From assembly GCA_903933935.1 (NCBI GenBank), contig CAIZMB010000191.1:1-51252 (forward strand): a stretch of 51,252 nt of DNA, in the 5' to 3' direction. How positions within the stretch are numbered: the stretch's first letter is position 1; the number at the start of each line of letters is the position of its first letter. The DNA comes from an uncultured Cytophagaceae bacterium. GTDB taxonomy: Bacteria > Bacteroidota > Bacteroidia > Cytophagales > Spirosomataceae. Shown piece by piece: positions 1 to 8,020 of the stretch. A program made the translations under genes and the position numbers. Under the pieces are notes generated by a model that did not search any database, was not told the DNA's origin, and saw nothing but the letters and a program-made list of their open reading frames with translations.

Positions 1-40
1 AGGGTAATAATCAGTCTATTGATTATTTATTTTAATGATC

Positions 41-62
41 AGTTTTAAATATTTTTAAAACT
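41..62. repeat. AT-only inverted repeat upstream of higA
   Basis: Perfect 9-bp arms (AGTTTTAAA / TTTAAAACT) separated by TATT. It contains almost no G/C, so it would be a weak hairpin. It may be the end of an upstream transcript or a protein site. The rest of bases 1-88 shows no coding potential, in particular no recognisable HigB toxin fragment. Confidence 0.4.
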
Positions 63-88
63 AAATATCCATGTATTTTTATTGATTA

Positions 89-130
89 GATATAACATTT
101 ATTCACAAAAAAGTGAATAAATGTTATATC
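89..130. promoter_or_regulatory. Perfect 18-bp-arm dyad, probable HigA operator
   Basis: Arms at 89-106 and 113-130 are exact reverse complements, separated by six A residues. The right arm overlaps a Bacteroidota -7 element (TATCTTTG, 127-134) that lies 16 bases before the higA start. HigA-family proteins bind dyads over their own promoter, so this is most simply an autorepression operator. There is no T-tract, so a terminator is less likely. Confidence 0.6.
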
Positions 131-134
131 TTTG
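127..134 (+). promoter_or_regulatory. -7 element of higA promoter
   Basis: TATCTTTG matches the Bacteroidota consensus TAnnTTTG exactly. No convincing -33 TTG lies 18-21 bases upstream because the position is occupied by the dyad. The predicted transcript would have a leader of only about 10 nt. Confidence 0.5.
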
Positions 135-150
135 ACACATTCAAATAATC

Positions 151-429
151 ATGAAAAATAAACCTGAATTAAAGCCTTTCTTTTCAACTCATCCCGGCGA
201 ACTTCTATTAGATGAAATGAAAGAGCGAAAGATATCTCAAATTAAAATTGCAACCCAAACGGGAGTTAAAGCTTCATTTTTAAATGAGATTATCAAAGGC
301 AAACGAAGTATTCACGCAAACTTTGCCATATCATTAGAAAAAGCCTTAGGCATCCCTGCAGAATATTGGCTAAGACTACAAATGAACTATGATTTAAATA
401 TGGCTAGGGAAGCCATAAGCCTAAATTAA
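151..429 (+). CDS. higA: HigA family addiction-module antitoxin (XRE-type)
   Basis: A 92-residue protein with an N-terminal HPGE-like segment (THPGELLLDEM) typical of the HigA family, followed by a Cro/C1-type helix-turn-helix at about residues 28-62 (SQIKIATQTG, then FLNEIIKGKRSI), and a C-terminal PAEYWLRLQMNYDL motif seen in HigA antitoxins. In type II systems it neutralises the HigB mRNA interferase and represses the operon. Normally higB sits immediately upstream and overlaps or abuts higA; here 150 bases of non-coding AT-rich DNA lie upstream and a terminator follows. It is either an orphan antitoxin or has its toxin outside the window. Family assignment is confident, function as antitoxin is inferred. 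Confidence 0.85.
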   Translation: MKNKPELKPFFSTHPGELLLDEMKERKISQIKIATQTGVKASFLNEIIKGKRSIHANFAISLEKALGIPAEYWLRLQMNYDLNMAREAISLN

Positions 430-460
430 ATAACTAAACTGTCAGGAACTAATTAAACAA

Positions 461-490
461 AAAAAGCTGTTCATTTCTGAACAGCTTTTT
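461..490. terminator. Bidirectional intrinsic terminator between higA and rplS
   Basis: AAAAAGCTGTTCA (461-473), loop TTTC, then TGAACAGCTTTTT (478-490): a perfect 13-bp stem with A and T runs at its ends, so it can stop both higA (plus) and rplS (minus) transcripts. Confidence 0.85.
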
Positions 491-510
491 CATTTATAAA
501 AATCTCAAAC

Positions 511-864
511 CTATTTTTTCTTCTCTTTTACACGAGCCGCTTTTCCTTGCTTACCTCTCATGTAGTATAAACGAGCACGACGAACTTTACCATGACGAGT
601 CACCTCGATTTTGTCAACATTTGGTGACAAGATTGGGAAAATACGTTCCACTCCAATACCATTTGAAATCTTACGAACGGTAAATGTTTCACCAGCACCT
701 GAATTCTTGCGCTGAATAACTAACCCTTGGAATACCTGGATACGCTCCTTGTTTCCTTCACGAATTTTTACGTGTACATTAACTGTATCGCCAGCTCCAA
801 ACTCTGGATGCTCCGCTCTACGTGGTGCACTTTCTGCTTCAACAAACTTAATTAATTCACTCAT
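511..864 (-). CDS. rplS: 50S ribosomal protein L19
   Basis: A 117-residue basic protein of the usual L19 length. Characteristic features: [15 protein letters not shown] near residue 20, the [16 protein letters not shown] segment, [17 protein letters not shown] and the basic tail. L19 sits at the 30S-50S interface of the ribosome. It stands alone here, with its own -7 element upstream and a shared terminator downstream; trmD and rpsP, its neighbours in many bacteria, are absent. Start is the only sensible ATG. Identification is secure. Confidence 0.97.
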   Translation of the reverse strand: MSELIKFVEAESAPRRAEHPEFGAGDTVNVHVKIREGNKERIQVFQGLVIQRKNSGAGETFTVRKISNGIGVERIFPILSPNVDKIEVTRHGKVRRARLYYMRGKQGKAARVKEKKK

Positions 865-935
865 CTTTCTTAAATTTTGGATGATTATCAGCGCTTAGCG
901 GTCCAATTGTACATAAGCCGAGCTGATTCGGGTTG

Positions 936-943
936 CAAAGATA
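936..943 (-). promoter_or_regulatory. -7 element of rplS promoter
   Basis: On the minus strand this reads TATCTTTG, an exact TAnnTTTG match, about 70 bases before the rplS start. No clear -33 TTG is seen at the expected distance. Confidence 0.45.
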
Positions 944-991
944 GAAAAATAAAATCTTTTTAAAAAGAATGATTAAAATTATTCCTAAAAT

Positions 992-1771
992 TTATTTTAA
1001 TCCCTTGATACTTTTCACAAACCCCACAATTTCCTCTCTTAGGTTTTTAGCATTCCCGAGAAGTTTCACAAATGCACTTCCTATAATTGCTCCTGATGCA
1101 CCATTTGAAGCCTTCAAAAAGCTCTCTCGGTCAGAAATTCCAAAGCCAACAAGCCTCGGATTTTTTAATTTCATTCCATCAATACGTTTGAAATAAGCTT
1201 CTTGATCTGACGAAATACCCGTTTTAGCACCAGTTGTACTAGCCGATGACACCATATAAATAAATCCTTCACTAACGGAATCGATTTGCTTTATTCGTTC
1301 ATCTGATGTTTGAGGGGTAATTAAAAAGATATTTAACAAGCCATATTGCTCAAAAATCGTTTGATAACTTTGCTGATATTCTGCCAAAGGCAAATCGGGT
1401 AAAATCAATCCATCAACACCCACTTCCTGGCATTTTTGACAAAAACGTTCTACTCCAAATTGCAATACGGGGTTTATATACCCCATCAATAACACAGGAA
1501 CCGAAATGCTTTGGCGCATATTTTTAAGCTGATCAAACAAATGTGTAACCGTCATTCCTTGATCTAAAGAGACTTGGTTCGATTGCTGGATCGTCTCCCC
1601 ATCTGCTACCGGATCGGAATAAGGCATCCCAATTTCAATTATATCAACACCGCCTTCTTGCAATGCATTTAAAACAAGCATGGTATCTCCAAAATTAGGA
1701 TAACCCGCCGTCGCATATACATTTAAAATAGGCTCTTGGGTTGAATTAAATAAAGTTGATATACGATTCAT
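992..1771 (-). CDS. trpA: Tryptophan synthase alpha subunit
   Basis: A 259-residue TIM-barrel protein that cleaves indole-3-glycerol phosphate to indole and glyceraldehyde 3-phosphate, passing indole to TrpB. The catalytic pair is visible as Glu46 (IIEIGMPYSDP) and Asp57 (VADGETIQ), with the usual 11-residue spacing. The phosphate-binding GFGISDRESF segment and the terminal GSAFVKLL segment are intact. It is the last gene of the trp operon and starts one base after trpB stops. I see no strong terminator behind it. Confidence 0.97.
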   Translation of the reverse strand: MNRISTLFNSTQEPILNVYATAGYPNFGDTMLVLNALQEGGVDIIEIGMPYSDPVADGETIQQSNQVSLDQGMTVTHLFDQLKNMRQSISVPVLLMGYINPVLQFGVERFCQKCQEVGVDGLILPDLPLAEYQQSYQTIFEQYGLLNIFLITPQTSDERIKQIDSVSEGFIYMVSSASTTGAKTGISSDQEAYFKRIDGMKLKNPRLVGFGISDRESFLKASNGASGAIIGSAFVKLLGNAKNLREEIVGFVKSIKGLK

Positions 1772-1772
1772 A

Positions 1773-2975
1773 TTACGGGTTCAATTTTAATTTTTCTTGG
1801 TATGTCGCCAAATCCTTATCGCCTCTTCCTGATAAATTTACAACCGAAATTTCATTTGGCTTAGCTCCTAATTTTCCAAATACCGCAAGCGCATGCGCGG
1901 TTTCCAATGCTGGGATAATCCCCTCAAGCATTGAGCATTCTAGGGCAGCCTTCAAAGCTTCATCATCTGTAATATCAAAAAACTTCGCTCGGCCAGATGT
2001 TGCCAAATGAGCATGCAAAGGCCCAATTCCTGGATAATCCAAACCAGCGGAAATCGAATAAGGCTCAATCACTTGGCCATCTTCCGTTTGCATCAATAAG
2101 CTTTTGGATCCATGCAAAACACCCGGTTTTCCTAAAAAAGTAGTGGCAGCTGAATGTCCACTGGATACTCCTTGGCCTGCCGCCTCCGCAGCAATTAAAG
2201 CCGTTCGCGGTTCATCCAAATAATGATAAAATGCTCCAGCGGCATTTGAACCACCTCCTACACAAGCCAATATATAATCTGGATAGTCGCGCCCCTCTTT
2301 CTCTTGTAATTGCCATTTGATTTCCTCCGAAATAACGGATTGAAATTTGGCAACCATATCGGGATACGGATGCGGCCCCACCACGGAACCAATAATATAA
2401 TGTGTATCAACCGGATGATTAATCCAATGACGCATCGCCTCATTGGTCGCATCTTTTAACGTCTTTGAACCTGATTGCGCGGCAACAACAGTAGCTCCGA
2501 GCATTTTCATTCGAGCGACATTTGGCGCTTGACGCTCAATATCAATAGCTCCCATGTAAATGATACATTCCATTCCCATCAAAGCACAAACTGTGGCAGT
2601 TGCCACTCCATGCTGTCCAGCACCTGTTTCAGCTACTATCTTATTTTTGCCTAATCGCTTAGCCATCAAAATCTGACCTATCGTATTATTTACTTTATGA
2701 GCCCCCGTATGGCACAGGTCTTCCCTCTTCAAATAAATTTGGGTGTTGTATTTAGCCGACAATCGCTCCGCCTTAAACAAAGGGGTCGGTCGGCCCACAA
2801 AATCCTTCAATAAGAAATGAAATTCTTTTTGAAAGCTTGGTTCCATCATGTATTCCAAATAATGTAAACGCAATTCTTCTACATTGGGATACAACATTTC
2901 AGGGATAAAAGCACCCCCAAAATCACCATAATAACCCTTTTCACTGACATGAAAAGATATTCCTGCATCGATCAT
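1773..2975 (-). CDS. trpB: Tryptophan synthase beta subunit
   Basis: A 400-residue PLP enzyme that condenses indole and serine to tryptophan. The PLP lysine is Lys94 in [10 protein letters not shown]; the glycine-rich phosphate site GGGSNAAG and the [16 protein letters not shown] segment are present. Length is normal for TrpB1. Its ATG overlaps the stop of trpF by four bases (2972-2975), indicating translational coupling. It lies between trpF and trpA. Confidence 0.98.
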   Translation of the reverse strand: MIDAGISFHVSEKGYYGDFGGAFIPEMLYPNVEELRLHYLEYMMEPSFQKEFHFLLKDFVGRPTPLFKAERLSAKYNTQIYLKREDLCHTGAHKVNNTIGQILMAKRLGKNKIVAETGAGQHGVATATVCALMGMECIIYMGAIDIERQAPNVARMKMLGATVVAAQSGSKTLKDATNEAMRHWINHPVDTHYIIGSVVGPHPYPDMVAKFQSVISEEIKWQLQEKEGRDYPDYILACVGGGSNAAGAFYHYLDEPRTALIAAEAAGQGVSSGHSAATTFLGKPGVLHGSKSLLMQTEDGQVIEPYSISAGLDYPGIGPLHAHLATSGRAKFFDITDDEALKAALECSMLEGIIPALETAHALAVFGKLGAKPNEISVVNLSGRGDKDLATYQEKLKLNP

Positions 2976-3583
2976 CTTTCAATTATTTTTGAAATATTTT
3001 TAACTTTTTCTATATCCTTAACTCCTGGCATTGACTCTAATTTACTGTTAAAATCAAGCGCATAGATAGGAAATTGCGCCGACAAAGATACCGCTTCCGC
3101 CACATTTTCCTCCCCCAATCCGCCTGCTAATATAAATGGAATTGACTTTTTATATGCCTGAAGCATCGTCCAATCAAAAGCCATTCCCGTTCCACCCACT
3201 TGTTCCCCCTTTTTCGTATCCAATAAAAATAAATCCGGCTCCCCCACACAGGCCAACAAATCATTTTCATTGCTCACAGAAATAGCCTTGATCACCTTAA
3301 GTCCCAAAGACTTTAATTTCAATATATCATTGGCCGATTCCTGACCATGCAATTGAACCCATTCAAAACTAGCTTTTCTTGCCAGATCAGCAATTTTCTC
3401 TACGGATGCGTCAACAAAAACCCCAACGGCCTTCGTGGTTTTTGGCAATGCTGGAATTTTAAACTCTTCTCCCACATACCTGGGCGATTTTGAAGCCCAA
3501 ATAAATCCCATAAAGTCGGGCTCAAATGCAGCAACATCCTCAATATTTCCTAAATCTCGCATGCCACAAACCTTCCACTTCAT
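2972..3583 (-). CDS. trpF: Phosphoribosylanthranilate isomerase
   Basis: A 203-residue TIM barrel performing the Amadori rearrangement of N-(5-phosphoribosyl)anthranilate. The N-terminal KVCGMRD carries the catalytic cysteine (Cys6); the general-acid aspartate is in [15 protein letters not shown]; the phosphate site is [12 protein letters not shown]. Here TrpF is separate from TrpC rather than fused as in enterobacteria. It overlaps trpB by four bases and follows trpC by five. Confidence 0.96.
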   Translation of the reverse strand: MKWKVCGMRDLGNIEDVAAFEPDFMGFIWASKSPRYVGEEFKIPALPKTTKAVGVFVDASVEKIADLARKASFEWVQLHGQESANDILKLKSLGLKVIKAISVSNENDLLACVGEPDLFLLDTKKGEQVGGTGMAFDWTMLQAYKKSIPFILAGGLGEENVAEAVSLSAQFPIYALDFNSKLESMPGVKDIEKVKNISKIIER

Positions 3584-3588
3584 CTTTC

Positions 3589-4371
3589 CTATTTTAAAAA
3601 TTCAGTTAAAGCTTCCCCAGGATTCGTCGTTTTCATAAAACTTTCGCCGATCAAAAACCCGCGATATCCATATGTTTTCAACTCCTTTATGATCTCTGCA
3701 CTCGAAATACAACTTTCAGAAACTTTCACAAATTGAGCCGGAATTTTATCCGCCAACACCATTGAGGCCTCCACGTTTTGCTCCGAAAAATTCTTCAAAT
3801 TTCGATTATTTACGCCCACAACCGAAATATAATCCCCCACGCTTCGATCCAATTCTTCTTGGTCATGAACTTCTAACAAAGTCTCCATGCCTAAAGAACG
3901 TGCTAAAGTTCCTAATGTTTTAATTTCCAAAGGACTCAACGCTGCAGCTATCAGCAAAACAACATCTGCACCCATTGATTTAGCTTCAATAATTTGATAC
4001 TCGTCAATCATAAAATCCTTGCGCAACAAAGGTGTTCCTGGATTCGTCTTTCTAGCTAATTCAAAATCTGCATAAGTACCTCCAAAAAAATGCTCATCCG
4101 TCAAGACAGATAAACAAGCAGCGCCAGCCTCCACATATCCCCTCGTCACTTCATCCACACCCATTCGGTCATTTATAATTCCTTTGGATGGCGACTTGCG
4201 TTTAAATTCAGCAATTATTCCCGTAGATGCGGGAGCAATTAATGACATTGATAAGGAATGACAAGAACGCGCAAAATAGCCTTGCTTCTCTAATTGAGAA
4301 ACAGATTTAGCCTTTTTGCTTAACGCAACCTCCTCCCTTTTTTTAACAATAATTTGATCTAAAATGCTCAT
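3589..4371 (-). CDS. trpC: Indole-3-glycerol phosphate synthase
   Basis: A 260-residue monofunctional TIM barrel that closes the indole ring. Seen: IIAEFKRKSPSKG (catalytic Lys), LLRKDFMIDEYQI, LLEVHDQEEL, VVGVNNRNLKNF and the C-terminal VSESCISS and FLIGESFMK phosphate-binding segments. It follows trpD across an 87-base gap that holds a REP-like hairpin, the only sizeable gap in the operon. Confidence 0.97.
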   Translation of the reverse strand: MSILDQIIVKKREEVALSKKAKSVSQLEKQGYFARSCHSLSMSLIAPASTGIIAEFKRKSPSKGIINDRMGVDEVTRGYVEAGAACLSVLTDEHFFGGTYADFELARKTNPGTPLLRKDFMIDEYQIIEAKSMGADVVLLIAAALSPLEIKTLGTLARSLGMETLLEVHDQEELDRSVGDYISVVGVNNRNLKNFSEQNVEASMVLADKIPAQFVKVSESCISSAEIIKELKTYGYRGFLIGESFMKTTNPGEALTEFLK

Positions 4372-4423
4372 TTTTTCCTTAACTCACGACGCAATTATCA
4401 CATCGCTATATTTGTTTTTGTAG

Positions 4424-4443
4424 AGACGCGATACCTCGCGTCT
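4424..4443. repeat. REP-like hairpin in the trpD-trpC gap
   Basis: AGACGCGA, spacer TACC, TCGCGTCT: a perfect 8-bp GC-rich stem inside otherwise AT-rich DNA, preceded by TTTTTGTAG. A closely similar sequence in reverse orientation occurs at 15053-15075 and a related one at 49947-49974. In the trp transcript it would form a stable hairpin between trpD and trpC. Confidence 0.6.
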
Positions 4444-4458
4444 ATCTTATCCGTCTCT

Positions 4459-5448
4459 TTAATCCATAATAAATTTCTTAAACGCCTGAAAAGCTCTACC
4501 ACTTTCCAGCGATTCCTTCGCCATTAAATACCCATCTTGAAAGCTTGCCGACTTTTCAGCCACCCATAATGCGGCACCTGCATTCGCCAAAACAGCTTGT
4601 GTTTGCGCAACCGTTCCCTCTCTTTGTAAAATCTTATATAACATTTTAGCTGATTCCTCGACATTTGCTCCGCCATGCAATTCCGATTGCTGAACCTTTG
4701 AACAGCCTAAATCGGACGGTTGGTACACTTTTTCTCCAGCATGAGTCGTCAAACGAAATGAAGAGGTCAACGAAATTTCATCATATCCATCCTCAGAATA
4801 AACAATTCCATATTTATTTTGGCTCTCCTTAAAAAAGCCGGCATATAATTCAAAAGCTGAAGGCGCATAGACACCGGTCAATTGCTTATGGACCCGAGCG
4901 GGGTTCAATAAAGGTCCCAATAAATTAAAAAACGTTTTCATCCCTAACTCCTTACGAATAGGCCCCACAAACCTCATAGCAGGATGAAACAAGGGCGCAT
5001 GTAAAAAACACATACCCGCAGAATCCATTTTACGTTTTAAAATTTTTGCATCACTATTGAATTTCAATCCCAAAAATTCCAAGACGGTCGACGAGCCCAC
5101 GGAAGAGGAGACGCCATGATTTCCATGCTTCGCAATTTTCTGGCCAGCACCCACAATAATAAAAGACGAAGTGGTACTAATATTGAAAGTGTCCTTCCCA
5201 TCACCCCCTGTTCCACAAACATCCATGGCATCAAATTCAGATAAATCAACCGTTACAGCCAATTCCATCATCGCCGATACAAACCCTTTTAGTTCTGCTA
5301 CCTGAATCGGATGATACCAATAAGATGATAAAAATGAAGCAATTTGACTTGGATTTATCTCGCCTTGCCCTATTTTCAACATAATATCCCCGGCCTCTTG
5401 TTCGCTAAGTGCCTCACCTTCAACACGTCTTTCTAATATTTTTTTCAT
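4459..5448 (-). CDS. trpD: Anthranilate phosphoribosyltransferase
   Basis: About 329 residues, normal for TrpD. It transfers phosphoribose from PRPP to anthranilate. The DVCGTGGDGKDTFNIST segment is the PRPP-binding signature, followed by KHGNHGVSSSVGS and the conserved FLHAPLFHPAMRFV, and RKELGMKTFFNLLGPLLNP. I place the start at the ATG at 5448, just past the trpG stop, rather than at 5463, because family members begin with a KKILERR-like helix and this removes an overlap of 13 bases. Confidence 0.95.
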   Translation of the reverse strand: MKKILERRVEGEALSEQEAGDIMLKIGQGEINPSQIASFLSSYWYHPIQVAELKGFVSAMMELAVTVDLSEFDAMDVCGTGGDGKDTFNISTTSSFIIVGAGQKIAKHGNHGVSSSVGSSTVLEFLGLKFNSDAKILKRKMDSAGMCFLHAPLFHPAMRFVGPIRKELGMKTFFNLLGPLLNPARVHKQLTGVYAPSAFELYAGFFKESQNKYGIVYSEDGYDEISLTSSFRLTTHAGEKVYQPSDLGCSKVQQSELHGGANVEESAKMLYKILQREGTVAQTQAVLANAGAALWVAEKSASFQDGYLMAKESLESGRAFQAFKKFIMD

Positions 5449-5450
5449 TT

Positions 5451-6014
5451 TTATTTCAACCAATTTTTAATCATTTGTAAACCATGTTGGGTCAAATAGG
5501 CCTCAGGGTGAAATTGAACCCCACGTACATCATACTTTTGATGTGCCTCGGCCATCACAAATCCTTTATCATCCACTGCCGTAATTTTTAAATCAGCAGG
5601 CATTGTTTCGGGTACAACCGTCCATGAATGATACCGACATACCTCAAAGCGCGATGGGATACCTTGGAATAATTTTTCGCTAGGATCCGTCACCACGCAT
5701 TCCGTAGTCACTCCATGCAATACCTCCCCCATATTTTGCAATTGAGACCCAAAGGCCTCGCCAATCGCCTGATGCCCCAAACAAACGCCTAATATTTTTT
5801 TGCTCGACTTATATTCCTTCAATAAATCCAACATGATTCCTGCTTCAGAGGGAATTCCAGGACCCGGCGAAAGTAAAATCTGATCATACGCAGCCACTTC
5901 CTCCAACGAAATTTTATCGTTGCGAAACACATCTACTTTGGCCCCCAGCTCCTTCAAAAGGTAAACTAGATTATAGACAAATGAATCATAATTATCAATC
6001 ACTAATACATTCAT
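5451..6014 (-). CDS. trpG: Anthranilate synthase component II (glutamine amidotransferase)
   Basis: A 187-residue class I glutamine amidotransferase that supplies ammonia to TrpE. The catalytic triad is visible: Cys78 in LGVCLGHQAIG, His169 and Glu171 in VQFHPEA. LLSPGPGIP forms the oxyanion loop. The protein may also serve as PabA for folate synthesis, since no separate pabA is in the window. It follows trpE by six bases. Confidence 0.95.
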   Translation of the reverse strand: MNVLVIDNYDSFVYNLVYLLKELGAKVDVFRNDKISLEEVAAYDQILLSPGPGIPSEAGIMLDLLKEYKSSKKILGVCLGHQAIGEAFGSQLQNMGEVLHGVTTECVVTDPSEKLFQGIPSRFEVCRYHSWTVVPETMPADLKITAVDDKGFVMAEAHQKYDVRGVQFHPEAYLTQHGLQMIKNWLK

Positions 6015-6020
6015 AATTCC

Positions 6021-7439
6021 TTAAGATAAAGTTTCCGCCACTTCTAATGCTCTGCGCAAAGCGGCCAATTTATTATGTATTTCCTGCATTTCACTGGCCA
6101 CCACTGATTTAGCCACTACACCCATTCCTGCTTGAAAAAACAAGGTTTCACCCTTGCTCAAAAATGTTCTTATCGCAATGGCATGATTGAAATTGCCTTC
6201 AAAATCCATGAAGCCAATCGCCCCACCATAAATGGCACGGTTGGTAGGTTCCAAGCGATTAATAATCGTCATCGCATTGTGTTTTGGCGCACCACTTAAA
6301 GTTCCCGCAGGAAAAGTATCGGCTACTAATTGGAGCGAATTAACCCCTTTTTGCATGCGTCCTGTTACTTTTGAAACCAAGTGAATAACATGAGAGAAAA
6401 ACTGAACCTCCTTGAAGGTTTCCACTTTTACATTTTCAGCACTCCTACTTAAATCATTTCTAGCTAAATCCACCAACATGACATGTTCGGCCGATTCTTT
6501 GGGATCAGCAATCAATGCCTGCGCTAATTCCGCATCACGCGCATCATCCCCAGAACGTCTAAATGTTCCGGCAATGGGGTGAATTTCAGCTAAATCACCG
6601 TCAATTTTAATTTGTTTCTCTGGTGAAGCACCAAAAATACGGTACTCTTCATAATCAAAGTAAAACAAATAAGGCGATGGATTCACGGAACGCAAAGCCC
6701 TATACACCTGAAAATCATCCCCTTGATAATTTAGACTAAATCTACGAGAAGGTACAATTTGAAATACATCCCCCCGCAAACAATGTTTTATACACGTTTG
6801 AACTATTTCCCGAGTTTGATCTTCGGTCAAATTACTAACTTCTTCCCCTTGGCGTTGAAATTTCCCCAAGGCTTCAGCAGGCTGATCAATGGCATCAAAA
6901 ATGGCATCAAAACTGGGTTCGCTTCCATCATAGGTATGCGAATAGTAGGCCAGTTGGTTGTTAAAGTGATTAAATGCCAACACATATCGGTAAACAAAAT
7001 AGCGAATGGATGGGATCTCCGTCTCCTTACTTTTGCCCCTCATCTCGATGTCTTCAAAATATTGAACCGCATCATACGATATATGGCCAAAAAGTCCGTT
7101 AGCCATGGGCGAATCCCCCGCCTCTTTTGAAAAAACAAAACGACCCGCAAAGTTTTTCAAAGCCATAATGGCTTGTTGGCGCGATGCCAACACAAACGTC
7201 TCTTCGGTTCCATCAGGAAATTTTTGAACAACCACCGACTGATCTAAGGTAAAACTTGCGATAGGTTCAAAGGCGATGTGAGAAAAACCGTGCTCACGAC
7301 CGTGGTAATCAGCGGATTCCAATATGACCGAGTTTTTGAAATTCTGCCGAATTTTAAGAAATAAACCAATGGGCGTCATCGTATCGGCCAAAAGCGTCTT
7401 TCTACTCGTTTTTAACTGTATATTTTGCGTCGTAGACAT
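6021..7439 (-). CDS. trpE: Anthranilate synthase component I
   Basis: About 472 residues from the ATG at 7439. It converts chorismate with ammonia from TrpG to anthranilate. The feedback-inhibition motif appears as ILES (residues 39-42), matching the LLES Trp-binding site; the chorismate-binding domain holds DVFQIVPSRRF, GASPEKQI, IAGTFRR, EHVMLVDLARND and FPAGTLSGAPKHNAM. An in-frame extension to 7535 exists, but it would run through the leader terminator hairpin and gives a hydrophobic tail foreign to the family, so I reject it. First gene of the trp operon, behind an attenuator-like leader. Confidence 0.96.
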   Translation of the reverse strand: MSTTQNIQLKTSRKTLLADTMTPIGLFLKIRQNFKNSVILESADYHGREHGFSHIAFEPIASFTLDQSVVVQKFPDGTEETFVLASRQQAIMALKNFAGRFVFSKEAGDSPMANGLFGHISYDAVQYFEDIEMRGKSKETEIPSIRYFVYRYVLAFNHFNNQLAYYSHTYDGSEPSFDAIFDAIDQPAEALGKFQRQGEEVSNLTEDQTREIVQTCIKHCLRGDVFQIVPSRRFSLNYQGDDFQVYRALRSVNPSPYLFYFDYEEYRIFGASPEKQIKIDGDLAEIHPIAGTFRRSGDDARDAELAQALIADPKESAEHVMLVDLARNDLSRSAENVKVETFKEVQFFSHVIHLVSKVTGRMQKGVNSLQLVADTFPAGTLSGAPKHNAMTIINRLEPTNRAIYGGAIGFMDFEGNFNHAIAIRTFLSKGETLFFQAGMGVVAKSVVASEMQEIHNKLAALRRALEVAETLS

Positions 7440-7463
7440 GTTTATAAATTGAATACAAATTAA

Positions 7464-7496
7464 TAAAAAAAGGCTTACTGAGAACAGCAAGCCTTT
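7464..7496 (-). terminator. trp leader terminator (attenuator)
   Basis: Minus-strand RNA: AAAGGCUUGCUG (7496-7485), loop UUCU, CAGUAAGCCUUU (7480-7469), then a U run: a 12-bp stem with one G-U pair and a poly-U tail, ending about 25 bases before the trpE ATG. Its 3' loop side CUGUUC (7487-7482) can alternatively pair with GAACAG (7533-7528) further upstream. Confidence 0.8.
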
Positions 7497-7527
7497 GTAA
7501 AACATATCATATGTGCACACAGCAAAA

Positions 7528-7551
7528 CTGTTCAAGGATTTGTTACCCTTG
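7528..7551 (-). promoter_or_regulatory. trp leader 1:2 hairpin and antiterminator strand
   Basis: On the minus strand CAAGG (7551-7547) can pair with CCUUG (7537-7533). CAAGG begins immediately after the single Trp codon of the leader peptide. The second strand continues into GAACAG, complementary to CUGUUC of the terminator. This is the 1:2, 2:3, 3:4 arrangement of ribosome-mediated attenuation, though the proposed 2:3 helix has only six perfect pairs. Confidence 0.55.
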
Positions 7552-7584
7552 CCAACCGTTTTTGTTGTATGCTGCTTTTATCAT
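7543..7584 (-). CDS. trpL: Putative trp leader peptide (13 aa)
   Basis: An ATG 10 bases past the expected transcription start opens a reading frame encoding MIKAAYNKNGWQG and a TAA stop. The single Trp codon (7554-7552) is followed directly by the strand CAAGG of the leader hairpin, so a ribosome stalled there would cover it. Only one Trp codon is present, fewer than the tandem codons of enterobacterial leaders. No strong Shine-Dalgarno is seen, as is usual in Bacteroidota. Role inferred from position. Confidence 0.55.
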   Translation of the reverse strand: MIKAAYNKNGWQG

Positions 7585-7600
7585 TTTGTTATAATTTTTA

Positions 7601-7629
7601 CAAATGTAAAATGAAATCTATTAAATCAA
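7601..7629 (-). promoter_or_regulatory. trp operon promoter
   Basis: Minus strand: TTG (7629-7627), 18-nt spacer, TACATTTG (7608-7601), a good TTG/TAnnTTTG pair. The predicted start near 7594 gives a leader of about 155 nt before trpE. Confidence 0.7.
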
Positions 7630-7633
7630 AACT

Positions 7634-8017
7634 TTAACCTATTAAATCCCATAAATTTCCATACAAGTCCTCGAAAACAAGGACTTTACCATATTCCTCC
7701 TCGGACGGTCCTCGTACGATTGTGATTCCTTTTTGAAGCAAATTATCATGGTCCCTTTCAAAATTATCCGTGTGTAAAAATAAAAATACACGCCCTCCTG
7801 TTTGATTTCCGACTCTCGATTTTTGTTCCTCTGTGGCAGCCTTTGCTAAAAGTAATTGGCAACTCCCCTCTCCAGGAGGTTGAATTAAAACCCAACGCTT
7901 TACCTCACTCAGTGTAGTGTCCTCGATTAAATGGAAGCCTAATTTTTGGGTATACCAAGCAATCGCTTCATCATAATCAGCGACCACCAAAGCAATATGC
8001 ATTAATTGTTGGTTCAT
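7634..8017 (-). CDS. VOC (glyoxalase/bleomycin-resistance fold) family protein
   Basis: A 127-residue single-domain protein with two beta-alpha-beta-beta-beta modules: an N-terminal HIALVVADYDEAIAWYTQKLGFHLIEDT and a C-terminal FEDLYGNLWDLIG. Candidate metal ligands are His7, a middle His (FLFLHTDN) and the terminal acidic residue region. Members include glyoxalases, dioxygenases and antibiotic-binding proteins; the substrate cannot be told from sequence. It follows purB by three bases on the same strand, so the two are probably cotranscribed. Confidence 0.88.
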   Translation of the reverse strand: MNQQLMHIALVVADYDEAIAWYTQKLGFHLIEDTTLSEVKRWVLIQPPGEGSCQLLLAKAATEEQKSRVGNQTGGRVFLFLHTDNFERDHDNLLQKGITIVRGPSEEEYGKVLVFEDLYGNLWDLIG

Positions 8018-8020
8018 ATT

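Noticed and set aside
1-88. Remnant of a HigB toxin gene
   Set aside because: The bases are AT-rich with frequent stops in all frames and no HigB-like segment.
7440-7535. N-terminal extension of TrpE with a hydrophobic segment
   Set aside because: The extension runs across the leader terminator hairpin and is not a TrpE feature.
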